A DNA stretch of 64,000 nucleotides, from positions 31,196,319-31,260,318 of the forward strand of contig OY986439.1 of NCBI GenBank assembly GCA_963920525.1, written 5' to 3'. Below the pieces are notes generated by a model that was not told the origin of the DNA, searched no databases, and worked only from the letters and a program-made list of their open reading frames with translations. Source of the stretch: Dichetophora obliterata (lineage: Eukaryota; Arthropoda; Insecta; Diptera; Sciomyzidae). Made by a program: the position numbers and the translations under genes. Below are positions 54,742-64,000 of the stretch, in pieces. Numbering within the stretch: position 1 is the first letter of the stretch; each line of letters opens with the position of its first letter.

Positions 54742-55891
54742 CTAAAAATTTTCCTGACTTAAATTAAACAAGTATGTTATTGGTTTAAGAATACTAAATG
54801 AGCAGTTTTTAAAGAACAATGGTGGGAAACCACCTTCTTCATGCTTGAAGCTTGGCTTTAAACATGAAATCACATCGGAAATATCATTTTCTGAAACTAC
54901 AAAATTTTCGATATAATGAAATCTATCTGTTTCAAAATTTAAAAACTCAGTATTAGCAGGATGATTATAGTTTTCGTAAACTCCCTGGAAAAATTTTGCG
55001 AACAAATTGCATGATTGCAATAAATTATTAGACGCGACAATTCCGAACTTCATGCTTGCTGGAAAGCCATTTGTCTTGCGCTTCGCATTTAAATAAAGCC
55101 AGAAAACTTTCGGGTTTGTTTTTACTTGGGTTTCAGTCTTTAAAATATATTGGTTATATAAAAATTTTTGCAAAAAATCAAATTCATTTCTAAGTTGAAT
55201 GAAATATAAATAATCAAAGTTGCTATTTGTTTGTTTGAACTTTTTAAATGCTTTATTTTTAACATTTTTCAGATTAGAAAGCCGTGCATTAAACCAAGGT
55301 GGTTTGTTATTTAAAAATGATTTCTTTAACGGTATATATAAGGAAATTGCAAACAAAAACTTATCCCAAATGTAATTATAAACCGCAAGTGGTTCAATCA
55401 TAGTGCTCAGAATTTCCCAGTCACAGGAATTTAAAAAGTTATTGATTCTATCAAAATTTCCTTTAGAAAAATCAAACTGATCAGAAAAAACTGATTCAAC
55501 TGCACTTAGCCTGTAAAATTCAAAGTTAACAGTCAGAGCTTTGTGATGAATACTGTTTTTAGAAATTGGTGACAGATTTAGTTCGCAATTTGCTTTTAAA
55601 TCATTAGTTACAAATATTAAATCTAAAAATTCTTCCAATATCATTTTTAATATAATTTAATTGCTTGAATCCATTGGTCAAGAAAAACCTAATTAATAAA
55701 ATTTCAATGTCTGAATTGAAATTATATGGCATTAAATTCTTGCATTCGAAAGCCCACGATATATTACCTAGGTTAAAATCTCCTAGTACAAACATATGCT
55801 GGTTTACATGTAATAAATTAGAAATATAGCCTATATTATCGAAATGATTTTTATACAATTCATAAGAGCTATTTGGATATTGGCCATGCAA
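54742..55891 (-). pseudogene. Endonuclease end and linker of the CR1-like copy
   Basis: 55,891-55,604 contains HMFVLGDFNLGNISW, the GDFN motif of the APE-type endonuclease. The frame shifts near 55,610-55,640 to LDLIFVTND and continues through KPPWFNARLSNLKNVKNKAF and NPKVFWLYLNAKRKTNGFP to 54,742. The amino-terminal endonuclease residues are lost by truncation. Confidence 0.85.
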
Positions 55892-56046
55892 ATTATCGTA
55901 ATGCCTTGTAATGCATAATTTTTTTAATTTTACCTCTTTGATGCCGCCGCGTCATGCCGTTATTTTCTAAAAATAAAAAAATTTTTCATACAACTTCCAA
56001 AAATTTTGCATACATAAAATTTTATACAGTGTAATCTTACGTTATA

Positions 56047-56294
56047 TCTGTATCGATGAGCAATAACAGCTTAAGTTTTATTCCCAAGTTTCCAGAAATC
56101 TTGCTACAATGTTTTCAATCGCCATATAAGTTATATGAAAGGGTCTTTTGTTTTTGCGTCATATCTTTGGCTAAGGTCATGCTAGAAGTTCTAGATTTTG
56201 TATGTTCATAATTATATATATGTTAAACACAACTATATCAATAACTCAGTTCTATCCTAAATTGACTTAAGCTATTATTGCTAATCGACATAGA
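56047..56294. mobile_element. MITE, ACAAGGAATAAC family, copy C (diverged)
   Basis: Ends TATCTGTATCGATGAGCAAT and GCTAATCGACATAGATG are a diverged version of the family TIR. The interior shares CCATATAAGTTATATGAAAG and AGATTTTGTATG with the copy at 20,049. Confidence 0.65.
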
Positions 56295-56348
56295 TGTAAT
56301 ATAATATATTCAAGATCTTATCTGCTTGACATTCAGCATACCATTCTA

Positions 56349-56563
56349 GGAGCGCTCCGAAAAAGGTGTCAGAAAAGAGTCCAACTAAAAAGCATTTTCG
56401 GAGCGCTCCGAAAAAGGAGTCAGAAAAGAGTCCAACTAAAGAGAATTTTTGGAGCGCTCCGAAAAAGGAGTCAGAAAAGAGTCCAACTAAAGAGCATTTT
56501 CGGAGCGCTCCGAAAAAGGAGTCAGAAAAGAGTCCAACTAAAGAGCATTTTCGGAGCGAAAGA
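56349..56563. repeat. 51-bp tandem repeat, four copies
   Basis: Units start at 56,349, 56,400, 56,451 and 56,502 with GGAGCGCTCCGAAAAAGG, followed by a partial fifth. The palindrome GGAGCGCTCC and GTCAGAAAAGAGTCCAACTA are invariant or nearly so. As 51 is 17 codons, both strands read open and mimic a repeat protein. Confidence 0.95.
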
Positions 56564-57550
56564 AAAATTTGTTTGTTACTGTCCTGAGTCGGCATGCAAT
56601 ATGACTCAGAAATTCCACTTAATTATGTGTGTACCAAAGCGTTGTTGTACTGTTATTTGTGCTTTGAACGAAAAAAAAACACAGCTGTACCACACGCAGT
56701 GTGTGTTGTTTTTGTGATATGACGAAATTCGTCGCACAAAGCGAAGCAGACACCAAAGGTAAAAAACTTTATAATGTGTGCTTCATTACAAAGTGTGATT
56801 TTGTTGAGTAAGGTCAAGGAAAGATTGTGAAAAAAAGTTATACGAATTGTAAGAAAAAATAGAAAACATAATAAAGTGTAAATATGAGAAGAACAAGTAG
56901 AAATGAGAGTGCGAAAATTTTAAAAAATATTAAAAGTGATCATTAAAAACCAAATGATAAAGTTAAAGATTATGTTGAAATGGAAACAGAGTTGGGGAAT
57001 AGTGATCTTTATAGCGATAGTTCTAATGTTTAAGTGATGAGCAATTTTTTTAAAGTTTGCAGCATTCGAATTATTACATCATAAAGCCATTGCATTTAAA
57101 AATATTGTCTTTTCCTACAGGATCCTTCAACAGGAAGTTTCAAGTTGATGAAAAGATTTTTAATGGTTGCTCTGCGAAGTGGTTCCAGACTTCCCAGGAT
57201 AGACTAAACTACGCCAAAAAGCCAAAAACGCCAAAAAAATAGAAATTTTTCTTTATTATAAATTTCAAATTAATTTTTTTTCCATTTTTATATATTTTAT
57301 TTTAAATGAATTCCATTTTAATTTTTTTTACTGTAAATACAATTTATTTTATTTTTTTTTCCATTTTTATTTTAGTTTATTCATAAATGAATTCCATTTT
57401 AATTTTTTTAATGTAAAAACAATTTATTGTATTGTTTTCCATTTTTAATTTAGTTTATTTATAAAGGAATTCCCTTTTTGTTTAAGTAAAAACAATTTTA
57501 AAAAAAATAATAAATGTGAACTTTTAATTTTTGGTATTTAAAATTGCAAT

Positions 57551-57820
57551 GACTCTTTTCTGACATAATGTAAGAGCTCTTGCAGGGCTCAAAAAACCCT
57601 CATAAAAGACTCTTTTCTGACACAAATTAAGAGCTCTTGCAGGGCCCAAAAAACCCTAATAAAAGACTCTTTTCTGACATAAATTAAGAGCTCTTGCAGG
57701 GCCCAAAAAACCCTCATAAAAGACTCTTTTCTGACATTATCTAAGAGCTCTTTCAGAGCCCAAGAAACCCCTCATAAAAGACTCTTTTCTGACATTATCT
57801 AAGAGCTCTTTCTGACAGAC
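57551..57820. repeat. 57-bp tandem repeat, five copies
   Basis: Units start at 57,551, 57,608, 57,665, 57,722 and 57,780 with GACTCTTTTCTGACA, then AAGAGCTCTTGCAGGGC and AAAAACCCTCATAAAA. The last unit is partial. A final inverted variant (GTGTCAGAAAAGACTCTTTT) lies near 57,915. Confidence 0.95.
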
Positions 57821-57983
57821 CATTTTCGAATGTAATGACCTTCTTTTCTGAAGGTTTTCGGAGCAATAATGATTGTTTTGTGGGCTCATAAAAAGCATGA
57901 ACGCTCCGGAAAAGGTGTCAGAAAAGACTCTTTTCGGACTCATATGGCTTGCTGGGTATTTTACTGCACAAACACAATCTCAA

Positions 57984-58020
57984 GTGTGCAAAGCTGCCCG
58001 ACACTGACTTAAAATGTTCT
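57984..58020. mobile_element. Orphan terminal fragment of the P-like THAP transposon
   Basis: GTGTGCAAAGCTGCCCGACA plus CTG matches the right TIR of the element at 50,429-53,053 in inverted orientation. It lies about 30 bp after the 56,329 element. It marks another copy of the family; the remainder could not be traced. Confidence 0.7.
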
Positions 58021-58454
58021 TGTTTTAACGTAAATTCTGCACTCGAAAAAAAGAGATACAAACTTAACTAAGATGAGGAGTTAGAAATGCTTTTTATTGA
58101 AAAATAAAATAATTTATTTCTCTTTCTTTAAATTTTTCGTGGCATATATAAACGTCATATAAAAACATAAAGTTTCATAAATGTAGTAATATAAATTTAT
58201 TTTTTTTATTAAGGCTAAAGATCTGTTAACTCTTAAGAACTTAAAGTATAACTGCTAAGAATTTCACATCAAAACTTTCTATAAATAAGAATTCTATTAA
58301 TTCTTATCAAACCTTAAATAATTCTATAAAATATTTTAAGGTAGAGTGTGGAAAAAATTAAAAGTCAATTTTTTTCGTTAGGATATGGTTTTGTAAGGTC
58401 TTAAAAATACGAATACCAAATTTAAGAAAAAAATATCAAATAGAAAAAAGTATT

Positions 58455-58850
58455 GACACATGGGCATTTCTACAGAAAAGTCTACCGTGACAAAAAAAAT
58501 TAAAACTTATTAAAAACTTACTATTTTTTGATATTGTCTATGAGAAGCATTTTAATTTTATTAATTTAAGCAGTTTCTATATAAATTTATAAACCATGAT
58601 GATCAAATTGTCTGCACTGTTACAAAAATTTAGTTTTTCAATTTCGTAAATGTTTAGTAAATATTTCGTAAGCGTTTTTGTTTTAATAAAAATGGAAGGC
58701 ATTGGATAAATATAATAAAAAAATGGGTAAAGCAAGGAAAGGACAATATATTAAATTTATTTTTTAATTACTAAATTACATAATTACTTAAATACCTAAT
58801 TACTTAATTACCCAATTAAACTACAATGGAAATTTAAGTAAAGTAATGCC
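58455..58850. repeat. Interspersed repeat, copy 2 (pair with 41,935)
   Basis: Matches 41,935-42,290 in the same orientation over nearly 400 bp (see that entry for shared words). It has extra AATTACTTAATTACC repeats near 58,770-58,810. Confidence 0.7.
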
Positions 58851-59956
58851 AAAAAAAGCCTATTAAAAAAACAGAGAAGATTTTTTAATTTGATCACTTG
58901 GAATATAAATGTATGTTATTTTAAGCTCTTCTAAAAAATTTTGTATACAAAAAGCCTTACCCAATTCAGAGAAGTTTTGCAAATTTTGTAATCCAAGTCA
59001 AAAATCACTTCCGTTTTTTGTAACGTAACGCCAGCACATATTTTTGCTTATATCTTAAAATCCTTATGGGCGATTGTTGTCATTGTTTTTACTTAATATA
59101 GTGCTACTCAATTACTCCGCAAATATATAAAATCCTTTTTAAAAAATAGGCATTTTCATTCTTTCTTTTTTTTTTAATACTTTTGGTGTCAGAAACCCTA
59201 TTTTTCGACCACTTACTTTAAAAAATCGAATGATGCAGTTTTATAGAGAAACGTTTGAATATGAAATGTGCGTTTATGGTTTTTTAGAAAAATTGTATTT
59301 AATTTTTGAAAAATTGAAGTAAAGGCGCTGCAAGGGTGCTAAGCAAGAAATGACTTATATTTTCGTGCAATTCAGTGGTCTACATGTGTATAGTTTTCTT
59401 CATAATACCATTTGAATTTAATATATTTTAAATACATAGTATTTTTCCATAAATTAAAAAAAACATTATGGGGATATCATAAACCGTTAAGAAGATATGC
59501 CCAAATCTGTAAGCCTCTAAAAATTAACTTTTTTTTTATTTTCAATGGAAACAAACTAATGTAGCTTCACTTTCCGTTTAGCTGCTCTTTTAATAAAATA
59601 AAAGGTGGGAATGTCTTCTTTCGATTAAAAAAAAAATTGATATGCGGTAACTTTGTGGAACAGGAAGAAATCTATAAATTTCTGGTAAAAGTCATAAAAT
59701 TTGTCTTAAAATTTTTGCAAACAAAGCATTGCATACTTTTAGGCCAGCTTTTTATTAAATATTGAATATAACAACAATTTATTGACAATTGGGCAAAACA
59801 GTGCGTAGAGATAATCAAAAACAAAACCATATGATGTGTGATATTAGCAAATGATAGTGCATAGAGATAATTCAAAACAAACCCATATGATGTGTAGGAT
59901 TTTGTAGTGAACAAAAGGCAGAATAACAACATTTGCGACTTTACTTTTAAAATATT
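58851..59956. other. AT-rich DNA without gene
   Basis: No coding region. CATATGATGTGT occurs twice near 59,829 and 59,884 within a ~60-bp imperfect duplication. This stretch may include the 5' flank of the Transib element, because the retrotransposon that follows is inserted just upstream of it. Confidence 0.5.
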
Positions 59957-60037
59957 TAAAATTATTATATGTTAATGTTAATGTTATATGGTGGAGATGC
60001 GTACTGCGACCTAAATTAGATCTATTGTACCTCCTTC

Positions 60038-60840
60038 TCAAGGCTCCGCTGGGTTTGCGGAATGCAGAATTCCATCCAGCCCTATTTCTCTAATGAATTT
60101 GAGAATATTCTTAGGTTCAAGGGATGAAACCTGCTCTAGACTCAGCTCATAGTTCCTTAGTGTTAGCTTACGTCTGCGAGCCACGGCGTCGCAGTTTGTG
60201 AGTAGGTGTATTGGAGTCTCCTCTGCTTCTTCACAGAAACGGCAGTTACTATCGGTTCCTATACTCAATTTCATCAGGTGGTATTTGAGTTTACAGTGCC
60301 CTGTAAAGAACCCCGTTAGAATCCTTAGATTCGGTTTGCCTAAGCTTATGCACAATTTTGCTCTCCGAGTGTTAAAATCTTTGAGGAGCAATTTAGATTG
60401 TCTTAGCTTTGGGAGACTTTTCCAGAGGTTTGAACATTTATGCCTCTCCTCCCTTCTTAGTTCTTCTTTTATAGAAAGTGTGGTCCTATAAATTTTGTGG
60501 CTGTATACCTTTGTGTCCTGGGACCCAAAGTATAGTAACAGTGTTATTCTTGCCTAGTTCGTTGAGTTTTGTTAGGCACTCCCATGTTATTTTCGATGAT
60601 ATCTCACAGGAGACTAATGCTTTGATTGCTGCTTGGCTGTCTGACATCACAACTATATCCTGACCTTTGTATTTTCGGTCCAGATTGAATTGTGCACACA
60701 GCTGTATTGCTAGGATTTCTGCTTAGAAGATACTGGGTGTTGTCCCCATAGGTTCAGAGTGCTTGGTTCTTGGTCCGTACACCCCTGCGCCTATACCTTC
60801 CAATGTCTTGGACCCATCTGTATATCATGCTATGCTGTGT
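60038..60840 (-). pseudogene. RNase H and zinc-knuckle-like tail of I/LOA-like copy 4
   Basis: Minus-strand frames give YTDGSKTLEGIGAGVYGPRT (first Asp), SDSQAAIKALVSC (Asp), LWVPGHKG (the expected PGH), and after frame changes the tail LRILTGFFTGHCKLKYHL with CRFCEEAEETPIHLLTNC. The stop is at 60,038-60,040. Confidence 0.85.
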
Positions 60841-61005
60841 GGTTTGTTGACTTGCGATATCATCTCGCTGTCCCACTCTTTCTTGGTACTAAGCTTAATT
60901 CCGAAGTGTTTTTCGAAGTTATACCTTTTTACTATATCGTCTCTTGATAGATTGATGTAGGGAGTGTGCTTTGCAATATCCTCCTTCTCTCTACTGCTGA
61001 TAGTT

Positions 61006-61989
61006 TTACTTAAACCTGTCCCCTCTTTTGCAATGCACAACAGAGTTCGCTTGGCTACTCCCTCTATGACAGGGTGTAAGGGTGTTAGGTCCAGAATTAC
61101 TTCTAGTGCTGCTGTAGGGCATGTCCTCATGGCCCCTGTGATGTATACACCTCTGCACCTTTGTTAGCATATTCCTCATTGTGGTTAGCTTGGTTCTCTC
61201 AGCCCATGCTATTGCACCATAGGTGAGGATGGGTCTCACCATCATGGTATACATCCAGCGGAGAATTGTTGGGTTACAACCCCAGCTTTTCCCCGCCAGG
61301 CTCCTACATACCATGAGTGCGCGCGTTGCTTTGTTTATAGTTACCTCTGCATGTCTTTTCCAGAGAAGCTTTGAATCTAGTGTAAGTCCTAGGTACTTTA
61401 CTTCTCCTTTAAAGGGAATTTCCGTGCCATCCATTCTCATTACTCGGAGATTTGGCAGGCTTCTTTTGTTAGTAAAAGGTACTATGGTAGTTTTCGCTGG
61501 GTTGATAGTTAATCCCAATGTGTTGCACCATTCCTTTGTTACTGACAGTCCTCTCTGTATCAGGTTACAGAGTGTATCCTCGAACTTCCCTCTCGCTATT
61601 AAGGCGATGTCGTCTGCGTAACCCTGACATTTTATGCCATTCTCGGTTAACATCATTAATAATTCGGCCACAACAAGACTCCACAGCAGTGGAGAAAGGA
61701 TTCCGCCTTGTGGGCAGCCTTTTGTTTTTTTGATTCTTATAGTGGTGTTACCCACTTTTGTTTATGCAGTTCTAGTGCGAAGCATTTGGCATATCCATCT
61801 GCTGAGCATATCATTTACTCCTTTTGCATGTAAAGACTTCTTCACAGCCTCGTGAGAAGTATTATCAAAGGCTCCTTCTATGTCTAAAAAGGCACATAGT
61901 ACGATTTCTTTGTTTTTGAGAGCCGACTGGATGTTACTAGGGCAGCTGGTATAAGGCAGATTCTGTAGACCTACCTGCCCTATACGCAT
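61006..61989 (-). pseudogene. RT of I/LOA-like copy 4
   Basis: 61,989-61,762 shows the palm VLCAFLDIEGAFDNTSHEAV. After a stop or frame break, 61,755-61,006 shows KGCPQGGILSPLLWSLVVAE, CQGYADDIALIARG (intact YADD), KYLGLTLDSKLLWKRHAEV and the thumb RPILTYGAIAWAE. The frame shifts again near 61,150 before RNase H. Confidence 0.9.
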
Positions 61990-62624
61990 GTTGGCATGGG
62001 TGCATTGGCGCCTTCTCCAGAATCTCAGTTCTTATATAGTTATCTATTACCTTTTCCATTGTTTTAAGTACAAATGAGGTAAGGCTAATGGGTCTAAACG
62101 ACTTTGGTAGTGTGTAGTCTATTTTCCCTACTTTTGGTATGAAGGTGACTATGGCCCTTCTCTATTTCCTTGGGATATAGCCCAGCGCATGGCTGCTTCT
62201 AATTATTTTGACTAGGTGGGGCAGTATAGTTTCTGCACCCTTTTGTAGAAGTGCAGGAAAGATGCCGTCTACACCTGTTGAATTGAATGGTTGAAAGGTT
62301 CTGAGTGTCCAATCTAAACGAGCCTTAGTACAAATGCTCGTTGCGAGTTTTCATTCTTCTTGATTTCATACTCATATACTCCGTCAGAGTCGCCGTGTAG
62401 TTGTGCCATTCTCCGTTGCGCTTTGCGGCATTAAAGCTGCATCGCACCTTCTTCCGGAGTCTGGTCAGCTCAGCGCTCCACCAAGGAGTATGTTTTGTTC
62501 TTGCCTTGTGCCCTGTTGGACAGCTAGATTCGTAGGCATTATATACTGCATTGTTTACCTGCTCTACATAGCATTCAAGTTCTAGGATGTTACTAAAATT
62601 ATTATATACATATAATTATTAAAA

Positions 62625-64000
62625 TGAGTTTTTTTTCGGTTTTATGTGAAGAAATGCGTTAAGGAATAATTAATTGCAATGGAGAAATTGATTTATTAAA
62701 CACTTTCATAAAAGATAAAAATTCACAACTTTCTTTAGATCAAGTTGAAGATGTTAAAAAAGCCATTTCAAAGCGGTTTCTTAGTAATTTTAATAAACTA
62801 TGGCTTAAATGTCGAATAAATAAACAAGATTTTTTTTAAAACATATGAAATATGGCTGAAAGATAAGTTGGGAACGACATAACATTTATAATAGAAAATA
62901 ATATACATATAAAAAATATAAAATTGTTTAAATTTGGCAATAATATAATAATTCTAATTGCAACTCCAACTTACATTTCGTCATCGATTGTATTAGCAAT
63001 AATGATGGATGCAGAGCTCACGAAATTCCAGTATGAGTGTATCAAAAATGGTTTTAAAAAGAAAGGATACAATCTTTTACCGCCCTATATAAAGGTTGTT
63101 GAAGAGAAAGCAAAGTGCTATCCAGATGATATGCAAATATCCGAAAAATATGCTTTTGTTAGCTTGCAAAGCTTATTGGACCACACAGTAAGGCGTTTGT
63201 TTCAAAGTTTTTCAAACGAAGAAGTAAATGCTATGACGGATTCTAGTTGCACGCTAACGTCTAAATGGGGTTGTGATGGTTCATCTGGCCATGTGGAATA
63301 TAACCAGAACTTATCAGGTGATATTAGTGATAAGAATTTGTTGTTAGTATCCATGGTGCCCTTAATTCTCCAATCAACATCTGGAGATGAATACTGGCGA
63401 AATAAAAGGCCTTCGGCTACAAGATACTGTCGTCCCATTTCCTTCGAATTTGCTCAAGAAACAAAGGAGAAAGTCTTAAGTTTTGTTGAGAAAGTGAATT
63501 GCGGCATTGCAAGTTTGAAAAATTCAGAGATTTTAGCATGTGGCAGGCAATTCAGTGTGAAACATAATTTATTGTTTACTATGTTGGATCGGAAGACGGC
63601 TCAAACTGTTACAAGTACAGCTTCATCAGCCGTTTGTTATATTTGTAAGGCGAAGCCTTCCGCAATGAATCAATTAGCTATTGATGGGGAAGCATGTAAA
63701 TTGGGCCTTCTTCGTTACATGCTAGAATTAAAGTTATGGAGTGCATTCTTCATGTTGCTTACAAATAAACCCTTCCAAAAATGGTCTGCGCTAATAGACG
63801 AACATGAACAATTAAAACAAAACAACAAGCTTCCTATACAAAAAGAACTCAAGGAACAAATGAACACAAGAGTCGATTATGTTCAACAAGGAACAGGATC
63901 ATCTAATGATGGAAATACGTCGCGACGTTTTTTCTCCAACCCGGCACTCGTTGCTAATATTACCGGAGTTTCGGAAGAGTTGATAGACCGATTCCGAATA
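62625..64000 (+). mobile_element. Transib element, runs off the window edge
   Basis: Defined by its transposase (next entry). A separate upstream block at 62,625-62,865 reads MSFFSVLCEEMR, a stop, GIINCNGEIDLLNTFIKDKN and KRFLSNFNKLWLKCRINKQD, then needs a one-base shift in a T-run to continue as KTYEIWLKDKLGTT. This looks like a damaged first exon. The retrotransposon of 59,971-62,593 is inserted upstream. The left TIR was not found and the right end is outside the window. Confidence 0.75.
62867..64000 (+). CDS. Transib-family (RAG1-related) transposase, partial
   Basis: Open from a stop at 62,864-62,866 to the window end; from the first ATG (63,002) there are 333 codons with no stop. Motifs numbered from that ATG: SLQSLLDHTVRRL (54-66), KWGCDGSSGHVEYNQ (88-102) with the first catalytic Asp at 92, FTMLDRKTA (192-200) with the probable second Asp at 196, CYIC (212-215) heading the zinc-binding region, and RVDYVQQGTGSSNDGNTSRR (290-309), a Transib signature. 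TGVSEELIDRF (321-331) follows. The catalytic Glu and C-terminus lie beyond 64,000. The start is uncertain: ATPTYISSSIVLAI precedes the ATG in frame and could be exonic. Transib enzymes are the relatives of the RAG1 recombinase. Confidence 0.9.

Larger units (their letters stand above)
53477..55929 (-). mobile_element. CR1-like retrotransposon, 5'-truncated, best preserved of the three
   Basis: TTACCTC flanks it at 53,470-53,476 and 55,930-55,936. On the minus strand it holds the end of an endonuclease domain, the linker, a full RT and a 3' tail of AATA repeats (53,482-53,505). The RT reads open for 317 codons. It is related to, but distinct from, the copy at 26,872. Confidence 0.9.
56329..57956. 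mobile_element. Element with two opposed tandem arrays and CAGCA ends
   Basis: Left border TTCAGCATACCAT and right border (reverse complement) CCCAGCAAGCCAT are similar. The left array (51-bp units) contains GTCAGAAAAGAGTC; the right array (57-bp units) contains its reverse complement GACTCTTTTCTGAC. The interior has an ATG at 56,884 opening a 20-codon frame MRRTSRNESAKILKNIKSDH and a later 61-codon frame (57,057-57,242) with FNRKFQVDEKIFNGCSAKWF, possibly exons of one decayed gene. Neither is recognised. The CCCAGCAA end recalls the MITE family at 35,165. Confidence 0.6.
59971..62593 (-). mobile_element. I/LOA-like non-LTR retrotransposon, copy 4, with 14-bp TSD
   Basis: TAAAATTATTATAT occurs at 59,957-59,970 and 62,594-62,607. 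The minus strand carries the endonuclease-RT linker (HTPWWSAELTRLRKKVRC, 62,500-62,440), RT, RNase H and the C-terminal tail, then a 3' UTR with ACAATAGATCTAA and an ACATTA tail. It is 5'-truncated. Frameshifts are few compared with the other I/LOA-like copies, so it is the youngest of them. Confidence 0.9.

Noticed and set aside
56281..56595. Repeat protein frames on both strands
   Set aside because: Product of a 51-bp tandem array (17 codons); open on both strands without other coding signs.
1..64000. CRISPR arrays, bacterial-type operons, ribosome binding sites
   Set aside because: Introns, pol III boxes and element types show eukaryotic DNA; the tandem arrays have no repeat-spacer structure.

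Overview
The window reads as repeat-dense, AT-rich DNA from a higher dipteran (a fly). The clade mix (CR1-like, RNase H-bearing I/LOA-like, hAT, PIF/Harbinger-like, mariner, P-like THAP, Transib), very short introns of about 70 bp and CAG/GTT-rich low-complexity tracts fit a large fly genome, but the species cannot be fixed from sequence alone. I recognise no intact host protein gene, rRNA or tRNA gene and no CRISPR array. Almost every coding signal belongs to a mobile element, usually decayed, truncated or interrupted.

Layout. 0-3 kb: AT-rich with one ~75 bp repeat motif present twice. 3-8 kb: a tRNA-headed fragment, a ~1 kb foldback palindrome, a tRNA-derived SINE and a 2.6 kb I/LOA-like retrotransposon copy with an 11-bp target-site duplication (TSD). 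8-12.7 kb: no gene. 12.7-14.4 kb: a 310-bp hairpin MITE and a Harbinger-like MITE containing a hAT-like insertion. 14.4-21.9 kb: a long degenerate array built on GTATCT/AGATAC words, interrupted by retrotransposon pieces, SINEs and MITEs. 22-25.5 kb: no gene, with CAG/GTT-rich tracts. 25.5-29.7 kb: a plus-strand CR1-like copy split by a minus-strand CR1-like copy that itself carries the second hairpin MITE. 29.9-41.3 kb: one I/LOA-like copy broken by several insertions, including two with 8-bp TSDs. The largest holds an RT fragment, two copies of a CCCAGCAAA MITE and, inside one of those, a CACTA-like element with inverted arrays and a decayed zinc-finger gene. 43-48 kb: a truncated mariner, a SINE, and a hAT-like element containing a foldback element containing a MITE. 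50.4-53.1 kb: a P-like THAP transposon split by a Harbinger-like element. 53.5-55.9 kb: a CR1-like copy. 56.3-58 kb: an element with two tandem arrays in opposite orientation. 60-62.6 kb: an I/LOA-like copy with a 14-bp TSD. 62.6-64 kb: a Transib (RAG1-related) transposase open to the window edge.

The order of events can be read from nested TSDs and from reading frames that continue across an insertion. The best candidates for new biology are the CACTA-like element with the zinc-finger gene (36,968-39,703), the THAP transposon and its Harbinger-like intruder (50.4-53.1 kb), the Transib gene (62.9 kb to the edge) and the two-array element at 56.3-58 kb. Family names rest on motif recognition by eye; no database search was possible.
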